Part shown: positions 43,945-53,582 of the stretch, one piece after another | How the letters are laid out: each line of letters opens with the position of its first letter | Numbering within the stretch: the first letter of the stretch is position 1 | NCBI GenBank assembly: GCA_002383165.1 | Contig: DFXK01000003.1 | Span: 77,314-131,381, forward strand | Origin: Flavobacteriales bacterium UBA4110 | GTDB taxonomy: Bacteria > Bacteroidota > Bacteroidia > Flavobacteriales > Weeksellaceae | Reading direction: 5' to 3' | DNA length: 54,068 nt | The notes under the pieces: model-generated | What the model was told of the DNA's origin: nothing | What the model saw: only the letters and a program-made list of their open reading frames with translations | The model's database searches: none | Translations under genes and position numbers: made by a program

Positions 43945-44810
43945 ATGAATAGAAAAGATTTTATAAGCTTGTCCGGATTTGGATTTTTGGGTTTATATGC
44001 TTGCGGAACTTCAAATCTTATGAATAATAGAAAACCTTTGGCCATTCAACTGTACACAATTCGGGATGCTGTTGCTGAGAATCTGGAAAAATCCTTAGAA
44101 CGTTTGGCTGGATTGGGTTTCAAGCAATTGGAAATCTACGGTTACGATGGAAAATTCTTCGGGAAAACCAGAACAGAATTTAAAACGATTCTGAAAAATG
44201 TTGGTTTGGAAGTCATCAGTTCTCATCACACAACCGGAATTGTTCATAATTCTAAAGGAACACTTTTGAATGATTGGGAACAATCGGTTGAAGATTTACA
44301 TTTCATTGGTTCAAAATATATGGTTTGTTCTTATCTTTTTGAGGAAGAAAGAACTTTAGAAAATTATAAAAAACTTCCGGAATTACTCAATAAATCAGGT
44401 GAAATAACAAATAAAGCAGAAATCGATTTTGCTTATCATAATCACGATTTTGAATTTGAAAAATTCGAAGATAAAACAGTTATGACTTCATTTTGGATAA
44501 CACTGATTTTGATATAGTTAAAATGGAACTTGACCTTTATTGGATTTCGAAGGTAGGATTTAATCCTTTAACTTATTTCGAAAAGTATCCCAAAAGATTT
44601 CCGCTGTGGCACGTGAAAGATATGAAAGCGGGAAGCAAAGATTTTACTGAAATTGGAAACGGAACTATTGACTTCAAAACAATATTCGAAGCTAAAGAAA
44701 AAGCAGGTCTGAAATATTGGTTTCTGGAACAAGATTCCAGCGAAAAAGATATTTTTGAAAGTATCAAAATCAGTAAAAATTATATTGACAAGAATCGATT
44801 TTTCCAATAA
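43945..44810 (+). pseudogene. Sugar-phosphate isomerase/epimerase-like lipoprotein split by a one-base frameshift
   Basis: Two frames (43945-44517 and 44493-44810) form one TIM-barrel protein of the xylose isomerase-like family. The N-terminus (RKDFISLSGFGFLGLYAC) looks like an export signal with a lipobox. The first part carries IQLYTIRDAV, HHTTG and FAYHNHDFEFE; the second carries DIVKMELDLYWIS, the metal-binding PLWHVKDMK and GNGTIDFKTIFEAKEKAGLKYWFLEQDSS. Adding one T to ACAGTTATGAC (giving Thr-Val-Tyr-Asp) would join KTV to YDFILDNTD in frame. The second ORF's TTG 'start' at 44493 is an artefact. Likely inactive, unless the base loss is a sequencing error. Confidence 0.82.
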
Positions 44811-44895
44811 CGATAAAATTATATTTTAACAAAATTTTATGATTTGTAAAATAAATGCCTTTTCTTTGTCGTTCTTTTCTTTATGACAAAAATCG

Positions 44896-45687
44896 ATGAG
44901 TGTTTATAGTCAACTTGCTGAGAATCTCCAGTACATTTCGCCGTCTTATTACAAAAGCAGATTTTTCAAAAAACTGAAGGGTCTGACTGCTCAAAATCTT
45001 TTGGAAAGAAAAGTAGAGCCTGAGTTTCTTTGGATAAAAGAAATTTTGGGAAAAGATTCAATGTTTATGGATGTTGGTGCCAATGTTGGCGCTTATCTTT
45101 ATACTTTAGAAAATCATCTTAATCTAGAAAATATCTTTGCTTTTGAACCAAATCCACAATTGTTCAAAAGATTAAAGCGATTATTTCCAAAAGTCCATTT
45201 ATCTTCTGTCGCTTTGTCTGATATTTCTACCATTGCAGAATTTAAAATTCCTGTTATTAATGGTGAAAAAGTTCATACGCGAGGAACTTTGCAAACATCT
45301 ATCAAAGAAAAAAATGAAGAAAAAACAATTCTTCAGAAAGTAGAAGTGAAACCTTTAGATGATTTAAATCTCAATTTGAAAAATCTCAGTTTTATCAAAA
45401 TTGATGTGGAAGGAAACGAGATGCAAACTTTGCGAGGTGCAAAACAAACAATCCATAAGTATAAACCAATTTTGATGGTTGAGATGGAACAACGTCATCA
45501 CAAAGAAAATCTTTGGACTCTGATTTCCGAGATTGCAGATTGGGGCTATTCCGTCAATTATCTTGATAGAGAAACTTTGAAACCAAAACTTCTTACAGAA
45601 GAATTCCTCAATCAACAGAATCCTGATAATGTGAAGAATTACAAAGATTACATCAATAATATCATATTTTTGCCAATAAAAAATTAA
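44896..45687 (+). CDS. FkbM-family methyltransferase
   Basis: A 263-residue SAM-dependent methyltransferase. Motif I is FMDVGANVGAYLYTLENHL (residues ~57-75), followed by FAFEPNPQLFKRL, and the later SFIKIDVEGNEMQTLRGAK is the FkbM hallmark. Family members methylate sugars or lipids, often in polysaccharide or lipid biosynthesis. It is followed by a flippase gene after 63 bp, which suggests a role in glycan assembly. Confidence 0.88.
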   Translation: MSVYSQLAENLQYISPSYYKSRFFKKLKGLTAQNLLERKVEPEFLWIKEILGKDSMFMDVGANVGAYLYTLENHLNLENIFAFEPNPQLFKRLKRLFPKVHLSSVALSDISTIAEFKIPVINGEKVHTRGTLQTSIKEKNEEKTILQKVEVKPLDDLNLNLKNLSFIKIDVEGNEMQTLRGAKQTIHKYKPILMVEMEQRHHKENLWTLISEIADWGYSVNYLDRETLKPKLLTEEFLNQQNPDNVKNYKDYINNIIFLPIKN

Positions 45688-45750
45688 TTTATTTCCCCAA
45701 CCCGAAAGGAAGAAAATCATTTATCAATTAATAACCATCAATTATAACAA

Positions 45751-47229
45751 ATGAGCGTCGTAGCAAGACAAGGTGTAAAATATTCGATAATTGGCTATCT
45801 CGGCTTTTTGCTGGGAACTTTTTCAGCTATTTTTATTTTTCCATACGATATGGAGTTCTATGGAAAGCTCCGTTACATCTTGCCAACTGCCGAGATCATA
45901 GTTCCAATCATTGTTTTTGGATTAAGTTTTTCCAACGTCAAATTCTTTGCGAAAGTGAATGCAGACGGAAAACACCATAATATGTTGAGCTTGTCTTTGC
46001 TCGCAGTTATTATTAATTTTTTAATTGTTGTAGGCGGATTTTTCCTCATCGCTTATTGGTTCCCTGACTTCAAAAAACTAGAGGTTTGGAAAATGAAAAA
46101 TCTAATTCTGCCATTGGCTTTGGTTCTGGCTTTATCATCAGTTTTTAATAAATTTTTGACGAATTATAAAAGGGTAGTAGTTCCCAATATTTTCGAAAAT
46201 TTTGTTCCGAAATTAGCCAATCTTGGTGCCTTTTGTCTGTTCTTCTTTATGGGATTTGCAGAAAAGTCAGCGTATGGATTTTTCTTCATGATGTTCGTTA
46301 TTTCTCTGTTTGGATACGGACTTTATACCAATAGACTGGAAAAAGTCAGGTTCGATTTTGATTTAGCCTATTTCAAAAAAGACAATCTTTATCGCGAGAT
46401 TTTGACTTATAGTCTTTTTGGATTTTTGGGAAATATCGGAAATTATATCGCTATCAAAATCGACAGTTATATGATTGGTGAGTTCATCAGTTTTCAGGAA
46501 AACGGAATTTACAATAATATTTATTCGATTATTTCTTTGATTGTCGTTCCACAGATGGGATTGTTCAACCTTTCAGCACCGATTATTAATAAGGTTTTGG
46601 CGAATGGAGATTACAATGAGTTGGACAGATTTCACAAGAAAACATCGCTCAGTTTGTTCTTTCTCGGTTTGGTTTTATTTTGTTGCATTGCTATTGGATT
46701 TCCTTATTTAGCAGACTTTATGAAGAATGGAGAAGATCTGCGTTCCTCGGAACCTATTGTTTGGGTTCTAGGATTTGCGATGTTGTTTGATTTGGCAACT
46801 GGATTCAACGGACATATTATTTCCCTTTCCAGATATTACAAATTCAATATTGTGGTGATGCTAATTTTAGCAGTTTTGACCATCACAACCAATATGCTTT
46901 TCCTGAAACATACAGACTTGGGAATCTTGGGAATTGCAATTGCTTATGCGATTTCTCTGTCGTTGTTTAATGTTATCAAAATCATTTTCAATTATATCAA
47001 ATTCAAAGTTTTTCCTTTGGGAATTGAGATGATGTATGCGATGATTTTAGGCTGTATTTCCATCAACGTAGCTATTCTTCTTCCGGATTTGAAGATGAAT
47101 ATTCTCAATCTATTTTATAAACCAGCAGTCGTTTTGATATTGCTTTTTATCGGTAATCATTTTCTTAAAATCTATCCATTGGATAAATATCTGAACAAAG
47201 CATTTGTCAAGAGTTTGTTTAAGTTTTAG
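45751..47229 (+). CDS. Polysaccharide/lipid-linked glycan flippase (MOP superfamily)
   Basis: A 492-residue integral membrane protein with about 12-14 hydrophobic helices; it begins VARQGVKYSIIGYLGFLLGTFSAIFIFP, typical of Wzx/oligosaccharide flippases. Such proteins move lipid-linked sugars across the inner membrane for LPS, capsule or glycoprotein assembly. No glycosyltransferases are clustered with it in this window, so the substrate is unknown. It probably shares a transcript with the FkbM methyltransferase. Confidence 0.85.
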   Translation: MSVVARQGVKYSIIGYLGFLLGTFSAIFIFPYDMEFYGKLRYILPTAEIIVPIIVFGLSFSNVKFFAKVNADGKHHNMLSLSLLAVIINFLIVVGGFFLIAYWFPDFKKLEVWKMKNLILPLALVLALSSVFNKFLTNYKRVVVPNIFENFVPKLANLGAFCLFFFMGFAEKSAYGFFFMMFVISLFGYGLYTNRLEKVRFDFDLAYFKKDNLYREILTYSLFGFLGNIGNYIAIKIDSYMIGEFISFQENGIYNNIYSIISLIVVPQMGLFNLSAPIINKVLANGDYNELDRFHKKTSLSLFFLGLVLFCCIAIGFPYLADFMKNGEDLRSSEPIVWVLGFAMLFDLATGFNGHIISLSRYYKFNIVVMLILAVLTITTNMLFLKHTDLGILGIAIAYAISLSLFNVIKIIFNYIKFKVFPLGIEMMYAMILGCISINVAILLPDLKMNILNLFYKPAVVLILLFIGNHFLKIYPLDKYLNKAFVKSLFKF

Positions 47230-47330
47230 ATTAATGTTTTTTTTCCAAAATTAGTTTTATATGCAGGGCTTCTGCGTCAGCCTGATCTGAATTTATTATC
47301 GAGCTGTTTTGCAAATAAAGAAAGCCTGTC

Positions 47331-47361
47331 GAAATTCATTTAAAGAACTCTGACAGGCTTC
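47331..47361. terminator. Possible bidirectional terminator hairpin
   Basis: AAGCCTGTC (47332-47340) pairs with GACAGGCTT (47352-47360). T-tracts are weak, but it lies between the convergent flippase and ABM genes, as expected for a terminator. Confidence 0.65.
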
Positions 47362-47385
47362 CATTTTAGAATACTTGTGCTTTGT

Positions 47386-47679
47386 TTATTTAGCTGCTAA
47401 CACATCTATTTTCTCAATAGAAGGTTGAGTAGCCAACAATTCAGGTGCATTTTCCATTAACGCTTTTGCAATCTTGCCACCAAGATGAGCTTCTCTGCCT
47501 TCTTCATCTGAAAAAGTATCAAAAATTCCAAATGTAGAAGCGTCAATACGGAACGCATACCAGGTAACAGTACCTGCTTCTTCATTAGCAAGTGGCAATG
47601 CACCTGTAATAAAATCTTCAACATCTTTTTCTTTACCTGCTTTTGCTTCTAGTCGAACTAATAATCCTAGTTTTTTCAT
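47386..47679 (-). CDS. Second ABM-domain (monooxygenase-fold) protein
   Basis: A 97-residue protein from ATG 47679. The frame opens at 47727, but the first 16 residues are not family-like and the promoter-like TACATTTG lies inside that stretch. The domain is KKLGLLVRLEAKAGKEKDVEDFI ... TWYAFRIDASTFGIFDTFSDEEGREAHL, typical of quinol monooxygenase-like proteins. It lies downstream of an AraC regulator on the same strand, which may control it. Substrate unknown. Confidence 0.85.
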   Translation of the reverse strand: MKKLGLLVRLEAKAGKEKDVEDFITGALPLANEEAGTVTWYAFRIDASTFGIFDTFSDEEGREAHLGGKIAKALMENAPELLATQPSIEKIDVLAAK

Positions 47680-47778
47680 TTTTTTTATTTTTGAATTAAA
47701 CCAATTTTGTTTTAACAAATGTAGCACCTTTAAGCTTGTGGTGCTTTTTTATTTAGTTCAAAAACTTATGAAAAAAGG

Positions 47779-48639
47779 TCAAGTTTTCATAATGTTTTTT
47801 GGACTGTAACCAAATTCATTTTTAAAGGCTGTGCTAAAATTTGATAAGCTGTCATAACCGAAGTCCATATAGATTTCGGATGGTGTCGCTTCATTATTAA
47901 GCAATAATTTTTTGGCTTTGTTGAGCCGTTTTACTTGAAACCATTTTCCCGGAGACTCTTGATATAATTGTAAAAATTTTCGCTTAAAAGTAGACAGACT
48001 CATATTACATAGAAATGCGACCTCGTCAATATTCAAACTCGTGTACAGATTTTTTTCTATGACCATTTTAAAAGATAATTCTCTTTCATTGATTAATAAT
48101 GAATGTAGATAAACAAAAAAACTTTGCCCATACTTATCAGCCAGATACAGCATAATTTCTTCAAATTTCAATTCCAAAATCTTTTGAGAGATAGTTTGAT
48201 TCAAGCCATAAATTTGTTGAATGGAATTAATAAAATGGATAATAAAATTGTCTTTTTGGATAAGAAAATAGGGTCTATTGGTCGTTGTTTTATTTAAGTC
48301 ATTTGTATTAGATAAATGCTCATATTTCAATAAAAAATCATTAATGTTTTTCTGAGAAAAGAAAAAGAGAAGGCAGCTGTAACTATTTGCCCCGATAAGT
48401 TCTGTTGTTAGAAAATTCCCTGATGCGAGGAGCAAGGCTTGTGTATGATCTATTGAAACGATGTCTTGAGAAAAGTGAATGTCCTTTTGTCCGTCCAACA
48501 AAAAACTGAATACATTTTTGTTTAGATTAATTTTATTTTTGGAAACATGTTTATACGCCTCGTAGTTTGCAATTTGCAGGTCTGGAGTCTCTGTGTAGTT
48601 ATTATCAAATAAATGTTCAGGAAAGTTTATAATATCCAT
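47779..48639 (-). CDS. AraC-family transcriptional regulator
   Basis: A 286-residue regulator. The C-terminal ~100 residues contain the two helix-turn-helix units of AraC proteins (NIDEVAFLCNMSLSTFKRKFLQLYQESPGKWFQ and PSEIYMDFGYDSLSNFSTAFKNEFGYSPKN). The N-terminal ~180 residues are a cupin-like sensing region with no recognised ligand signature. Transcribed toward the ABM-domain gene 100 bp downstream and likely its regulator, an inference from position. Confidence 0.9.
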   Translation of the reverse strand: MDIINFPEHLFDNNYTETPDLQIANYEAYKHVSKNKINLNKNVFSFLLDGQKDIHFSQDIVSIDHTQALLLASGNFLTTELIGANSYSCLLFFFSQKNINDFLLKYEHLSNTNDLNKTTTNRPYFLIQKDNFIIHFINSIQQIYGLNQTISQKILELKFEEIMLYLADKYGQSFFVYLHSLLINERELSFKMVIEKNLYTSLNIDEVAFLCNMSLSTFKRKFLQLYQESPGKWFQVKRLNKAKKLLLNNEATPSEIYMDFGYDSLSNFSTAFKNEFGYSPKNIMKT

Positions 48640-49279
48640 AAAATTATTGTCTTAAAACATTTTGGCATTGTAAATATATTAAAATTCTATTTCAATAATT
48701 GTTTATTCAAGTTTGGATGAATAAGTTGTTTAGCCTATTGCATAATAGTTTGTGACTTTGCCAAATGACCGAAAATCGAGATGGAAAGTTTCGACTTCGG
48801 CTCATATCAATAATAAAGTTAGCGGACGTAATGCTTTAGTTTTCAGTTATAATTAGGTGTAATATTTGATTATAAGCTACTAAATCTTTCATACGGCTTT
48901 TAAAAACGGTTCAATGGAGTCACGAAAAATCTAACATTTTATTAATTGGAAGTGGGCCGAACATTGGTTTCTTTGCTTTATAAATGCAGGAAAAATTATT
49001 AAGAATTTGGAGAAAAGAGTTTTAATGAGAAGGGTAATCTCAAATAAGCTCGAGAGCAGGAAAAGAATTTATAATTTATAAAAAAGATCTTTCGGTGGAA
49101 AACTTGCGCCAAAGCAAGTGCTGCAAATGATTTATTTTATATATATCTTAAGATTATTAAATATTATCGTAAATAAAATGTACATATGGATTTATGGTTA
49201 ATTTTTAGCGATAAATTTTGTGCGAATGATAAATAATTGTTAATTTGACATTTGATTAATTACTAATTTTTTATATGTT
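48640..49279. other. Long AT-rich upstream region without a gene
   Basis: 640 bp between the AraC gene and the surface-protein gene. Short open frames exist in all directions but none has a recognisable product. A small hairpin CTTGCGCCAAAGCAAG is present near 49105-49120. The region probably holds the promoters of both divergent genes; possible eroded coding sequence cannot be excluded. Confidence 0.55.
49217..49247 (+). promoter_or_regulatory. Promoter of the fibre-like surface protein gene
   Basis: TTTG (49217-49220) and TTAATTTG (49240-49247), a one-mismatch TAnnTTTG, are separated by 19 bp, the classic spacing for Bacteroidetes housekeeping promoters. ATG 49280 is 32 bp further on. Confidence 0.55.
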
Positions 49280-50776
49280 ATGAATAAGAGTTTTACCAAT
49301 GTTTTATACAGGAAATTACTTCTAGGTATATCTTTAGCGTTCAGTATGTTAGTGACTTCCCAGGTGGGAATCAATACAACAACTCCAGACGCCAGTTCTG
49401 TATTGGATTTAAATTCAACGAATAGAGGATTTTTAGCTCCTAGGATGACTACAACTCAGAGACTGGCAATAACTTCGCCTGCAGACGGATTAGTGGTCTA
49501 CGATACGACATTAAAACTTTTCTATTATTATGTAAGTTCTACCTCATCGTGGTCTCCTATTAATAGCAGTATTTCAGGGAGATCAAATTTTAAGCGCATC
49601 AAGTCTACCGATGTTTTGTCCACTGTTCTGGCTTCTGAATTAGCCGCTGGTGGAGGAACACGCTATGTGATGAACTCCAATACATTATACGAAATCAATG
49701 GACAGGTTCAGTTTGATTTTCCCATTGATCTCAACAATGCTCATATTCAAGGCCTAGATAGTAATGATGACATAATAACTCGTTCATCTGGGAATATTTT
49801 TGAAGGTGCTACCGGCGGTAGTATTAGAAATGTTACACTAAGAGCAACTGGAGGAAGTGTTTTTAATCTCAATGCAACAGCGACTCAAAATCTTATATTT
49901 AGAGATTCTGTTGTTAGTGGTTCTAATTCTGTAGGTACAATTTCGGGATTCGGTTTAGTATTCCTGAGCATTGTCCAATTTGCGGGAAATACGAACGGAA
50001 TTACCTACAACAATATATCTCAGCTGCTACTAAGCAATTTAGGTTGGTTTAGCAATAACTCCGGTACCTATGAAAAATTTACAGGAACATTTAATTTGAT
50101 TGAAAAACAAGGTGGATTTTCCCATGTAGAAAGCGCATTAGCAACAGGTTTCGATGTATCAACATCGGGTCTAACGGTTAATAGCGGAGTTTTGGAATCT
50201 GTTGTTTTCACCGGAACCAATACAGCAGGTTACGTGAAGTCTTACACAACAGGCACATATACCGGTTATAATTTTACAAATAACTGGATTGTAAGATCGT
50301 CAGGAATTCCAACGGAATCTGATAATAATGCTGTGGGAGATTTTTCCGTTGATTACGCTGTTGGAACTGGTATAGGGGTAAGTTTTAATAATAATGTTAA
50401 TCCAAGTAATACTGTGAAAATTGGAACGGCAAGCTCTGTTTCGACATCATTAAATTTATTCAGATTTTCAACAGATGGTGTGCCGAACAGATTAAAATAT
50501 GTTGGAAAAAATAAAAGAATATTTCAAATAACAGGATCAGTTTCTTTTCAGGTACCTGGAGCAGGAACTTACATAATTTATATCGCAAAAAACGGTACAG
50601 TTCTTAGTCAGACAAAAATTTACGGAAGAGGTTCTGCTGCAAATGATATCGTTGTAGTTCCGATTAATGGTACAGCTGAACTTGCAAGTAATGATTATAT
50701 AGAAATATATGCTCAAAGATATACGGGGTCTAATGGCGATATAGTTGTTCCGAATATGAGCATTACAATAAAGTAA
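49280..50776 (+). CDS. Large secreted beta-rich (fibre/adhesin-like) protein
   Basis: A 498-residue exported protein with a signal peptide ending MLVTSQ. Residues ~28-75 (VGINTTTPDASSVLDLNSTNRGFLAPRMT ... DGLVVYDTT) are a leader module common on flavobacterial surface and fibre-like proteins. The middle (~110-310) is rich in Gly/Ser/Thr/Asn with short strand repeats, suggestive of a beta-helix. The last ~110 residues (from RLKYVGKNKRIFQITGSVSFQVPG to NGDIVVPNMSITIK) resemble jelly-roll/C1q-like or phage-tail-fibre tips. No type IX sorting domain is seen at the C-terminus, so export past the outer membrane is unclear. No phage genes accompany it. Function, perhaps adhesion, is inferred. Confidence 0.75.
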   Translation: MNKSFTNVLYRKLLLGISLAFSMLVTSQVGINTTTPDASSVLDLNSTNRGFLAPRMTTTQRLAITSPADGLVVYDTTLKLFYYYVSSTSSWSPINSSISGRSNFKRIKSTDVLSTVLASELAAGGGTRYVMNSNTLYEINGQVQFDFPIDLNNAHIQGLDSNDDIITRSSGNIFEGATGGSIRNVTLRATGGSVFNLNATATQNLIFRDSVVSGSNSVGTISGFGLVFLSIVQFAGNTNGITYNNISQLLLSNLGWFSNNSGTYEKFTGTFNLIEKQGGFSHVESALATGFDVSTSGLTVNSGVLESVVFTGTNTAGYVKSYTTGTYTGYNFTNNWIVRSSGIPTESDNNAVGDFSVDYAVGTGIGVSFNNNVNPSNTVKIGTASSVSTSLNLFRFSTDGVPNRLKYVGKNKRIFQITGSVSFQVPGAGTYIIYIAKNGTVLSQTKIYGRGSAANDIVVVPINGTAELASNDYIEIYAQRYTGSNGDIVVPNMSITIK

Positions 50777-50865
50777 TATCCCAAATTAGCTTACAATTGT
50801 GTAAATTCAACTGACGTAAATTTGTAAAGACATTATAAACAATTTGCTTCACTCTGGTTGTCCCA

Positions 50866-50928
50866 CTATTCGGTGACCTTTACAAACTTTCCGTTTAAAT
50901 AAATGACTGTTTCGTCGTTGAAATACAT
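50866..50928 (-). pseudogene. Relic of the N-terminus of a class IV aminotransferase
   Basis: The minus strand from ATG 50928 reads MYFNDETVIYLNGKFVKVTE followed by TAG at 50868-50866. This closely resembles the start of flavobacterial branched-chain/D-amino acid aminotransferase-like proteins (class IV), which continue for ~280 residues that are absent here. Taken as the remains of a deleted gene. The evidence is only 20 residues, recognised from memory. Confidence 0.45.
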
Positions 50929-51109
50929 TGTTTTTTTAATTTTTTATTGAGTTGATAATTAATTTTCAGGCATAAAAGAAAGTTTTCCCGAAATGGGAAA
51001 GGCTAACAGTCGCATACAGCAGCATTGATTCAGTTGTCTAGCTAATAATGCTAATAGCAATTTTGTTGTTAAATAATTTCATTTTCTTGTTTTTTAATTT
51101 AATTTCCAT

Positions 51110-51140
51110 AAAAAAAGCCTCCTGATTGTTGGGGAGGCTT
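51110..51140 (-). terminator. Orphan terminator on the minus strand
   Basis: AGCCTCC (51117-51123) pairs with GGAGGCT (51133-51139), and the minus strand reads into a T run. No intact minus-strand gene precedes it, consistent with gene loss here. Confidence 0.6.
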
Positions 51141-51389
51141 TCACATATATCTTTCTATTACCTCAAAATTACTTTTACCCAGAGTACACAAATGGATGAT
51201 TTTAGCAGTAAATTCTATGTCAATAAACGAAATGTGGGAAAAATCATTATTCTGTTCCGTTTATTAAATAAAGGATGAAAGTAAAAAGAGCAAGCGGATC
51301 GAAAATTTGATTAATTCTGTAAAAAAAACAGTCTTAAAATTTCTTAAATTTTTTTAAAAACAGCACGTATTTTCAATTCGGATTTTGTG

Positions 51390-51397
51390 TATATTTG
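51390..51397 (+). promoter_or_regulatory. Promoter -7 box (TATATTTG) upstream of the TPR histidine kinase
   Basis: A perfect TAnnTTTG match about 163 bp before ATG 51560; the -33 element is weak. Confidence 0.5.
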
Positions 51398-51559
51398 ATT
51401 CTGTTCAAAGTGGTTATGCAGCTATCATCAATTTATTTTTAAATGTTAAAGAATAACCATTTTACTGGAAAATGAAAAACACAATTAAAGATTCTTCGGT
51501 TTTTGCCTGATGCATTCGCGCTCATAAAACCTCGGAGGATAGAAACTAATAACACGAAT

Positions 51560-53572
51560 ATGAAAATAAATTCTACTCTTTCTCCTAATTTTTCTGCACC
51601 AGAATCATCTTCTACTTTGTTGAAAAATCGTTTTTCGATGGTTTGTAGATGTATAATGTTCCTTAGTTTGACTTTGGGTTTCAGTGCAGGTTTGAATGCG
51701 CAAAACTTGTCTGAAGTCATCAGCAATTTAAAATCCGAACTCAGTAAAAATCCCGACGATAAAAAACGGGCGTCCATCTATTCCGACCTAACTTGGTATT
51801 ACGCCAGTGTTTCGGTGGATTCTGCGCTTAGTTACGGGAAAAAAGCGATTTCGGCAACCGAAAAACTTCAGGATTCTGTTATGTTGGCGCAGGTTTACAG
51901 TGATTTGGGAGCGGTTCATTTTCGAAATAATGATTTCAAAAATTCGGAAAAAAATTATCTGAAATCTTATCAAATCCGCAAAAAACAAAAGAACGCCGCG
52001 GGAATTGCAAAACTCAATAATAATCTGGCTTCGGTATATCAAAGCAGTTTTCAGTAGCACAAAGCGATGAAAATGTACCTGGAAGCGCTGAAATATTTTG
52101 ATGCGAAAGGAGATGTGAGAAATTCCAACATCACCAAGGCGAATATCGGACTGTTGTTTGTGGATTTAAAAGACAATCGCAATGCAATCAAATACATCAC
52201 AGAAGCGATCAACTATTTTGAATCGCAGGAAAGAAGCGTGGAAATAGAGAATAAACTCTGCGAAAATTACCTCAACTTGGGAAAGGCATTTCAGATGCAG
52301 AAAAATTATTCCGAAGCGGAAAAACAGTATCAAAAGAGTGCAGCAATTTGTAATAAAATTGGGAATAAACAGGGAATCTCGTTTGCCAACAGAAACTTGG
52401 CAAACCTGTACATACTGCAACAAAAAGATTCTTTGGCGCAAGTAAATCTGCAGGTTTCACAAGAAGTTCGGGAAGAATTTAATTCTAAAATAGATCAGGA
52501 AAGCAACAGCATCGATGTGGCGCAAAGCTTAATTGTAAAAGGCAAATACCAAGATGCAAAACGAATGCTTTTGAACATCTTGCCGACTTTTGAAAAAGAA
52601 AAATCTAAAGAAAATCAGCTTTCTACCTACAAACTCCTTACAAATGTTTATCACAACAGCGCGCAGCCGGACAGTGCAGAATATTATTTTGAAAAATACA
52701 TCGCATTAGATAATGAATTGGTGAATACCAACGTGATTTCCAGTACCGCAGAACTCGAAAAAAAGTACCAGACATTGAAGAAAGATTCCGAAATTCTTCA
52801 GCAGAAATCTAAAATATTTAAGAGAAATGTTGCAATTTCTTCGTTGGCCGCTTTGCTTCTTTTTGGTTTTGTTTTTTACAGAAACCGTCAACATCGCCAG
52901 AAAGTGGAACATCAAAAAGCCATTCTCCATCAGCAAGATTTGGCTACAAAAGCGGTAATTACAGCCGAGGACAACGAGCGGAAACGGATGGCAACACACC
53001 TGCACGACGGAGTGGGACAGCTTTTAATGGCGGCCAATATGAATGTGAGTGTCTTGACTGAATACAAAGACAATCCTGAAAATTTTAAAAATATTATTCA
53101 AAAAATCTCTAATATTTTGTCGGATGCCATTGCGGATGTTCGTACGCTTTCGCATCAGATGATGCCGAATATGTTGATTAAAAACTCTTTGGCCAATGCC
53201 TTGAGAGACCTCATCGAAAAGACATCTACGCCGAAACTCGCTGTTAATCTTCAAATTGAAGGTCTTGAGAAGGAAGTCGATCAAAATATTCAGGTGACGC
53301 TTTACAGGATTATTCAAGAATGCATCAACAATACGGTTAAACATTCGGGAGCCGATAAAATCGATATTTCTGTGAGACAATCTGATAAAAAAATTACCAC
53401 AGAGATTAAAGACAATGGCAAAGGTTTTAATCCTTTAAAAATTTCTGATAATAAAGATGGAATAGGCCTGCAAAATATGAAAGCGAGGATTGAAATGCTG
53501 AAAGGAAAAATGAGAATTGATAGCGCTGCAGATCGAGGTACACAAGTTTTTATTGAAATACCAATCGTCTAA
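51560..53572 (+). pseudogene. TPR-containing sensor histidine kinase interrupted by an in-frame amber codon
   Basis: A single reading frame of about 670 codons with one TAG at 52055-52057, in the sequence Ser-Ser-Phe-Gln-stop-His-Lys-Ala-Met. Before it: a signal peptide (residues ~1-45) and the first TPR repeats. After it, in the same frame: more TPR repeats, a membrane helix (SSLAALLLFGFVFYRNR), a HisKA_3 domain with the phosphoacceptor His in ATHLHDGVGQLLMAANM, and an ATPase domain (DNGKGFNP, DGIGLQNMKARI). The TAG replaces what is probably a Tyr codon (TAC or TAT). A response-regulator gene follows 11 bp later. A sequencing error or amber suppression are alternatives to loss of function. 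Confidence 0.85.
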
Positions 53573-53582
53573 ATATTTTTCT

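Larger units (their letters stand above)
50777..51559. other. Intergenic region with an aminotransferase relic and orphan terminator
   Basis: About 780 bp with no complete gene. It holds the minus-strand relic at 50866-50928, a minus-strand-oriented terminator at 51110-51140 that serves no intact gene, and the promoter of the TPR histidine kinase near 51390. The remainder is AT-rich without recognisable features. Confidence 0.6.

Noticed and set aside
44493..44517. TTG at 44493 as a genuine start of a second isomerase gene
   Set aside because: The product would lack half of a TIM barrel; the frame joins the upstream gene if one T is restored.
48640..49279. Possible hidden gene in the 640-bp gap
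   Set aside because: Only short frames without similarity or ribosome-friendly starts were found on either strand.
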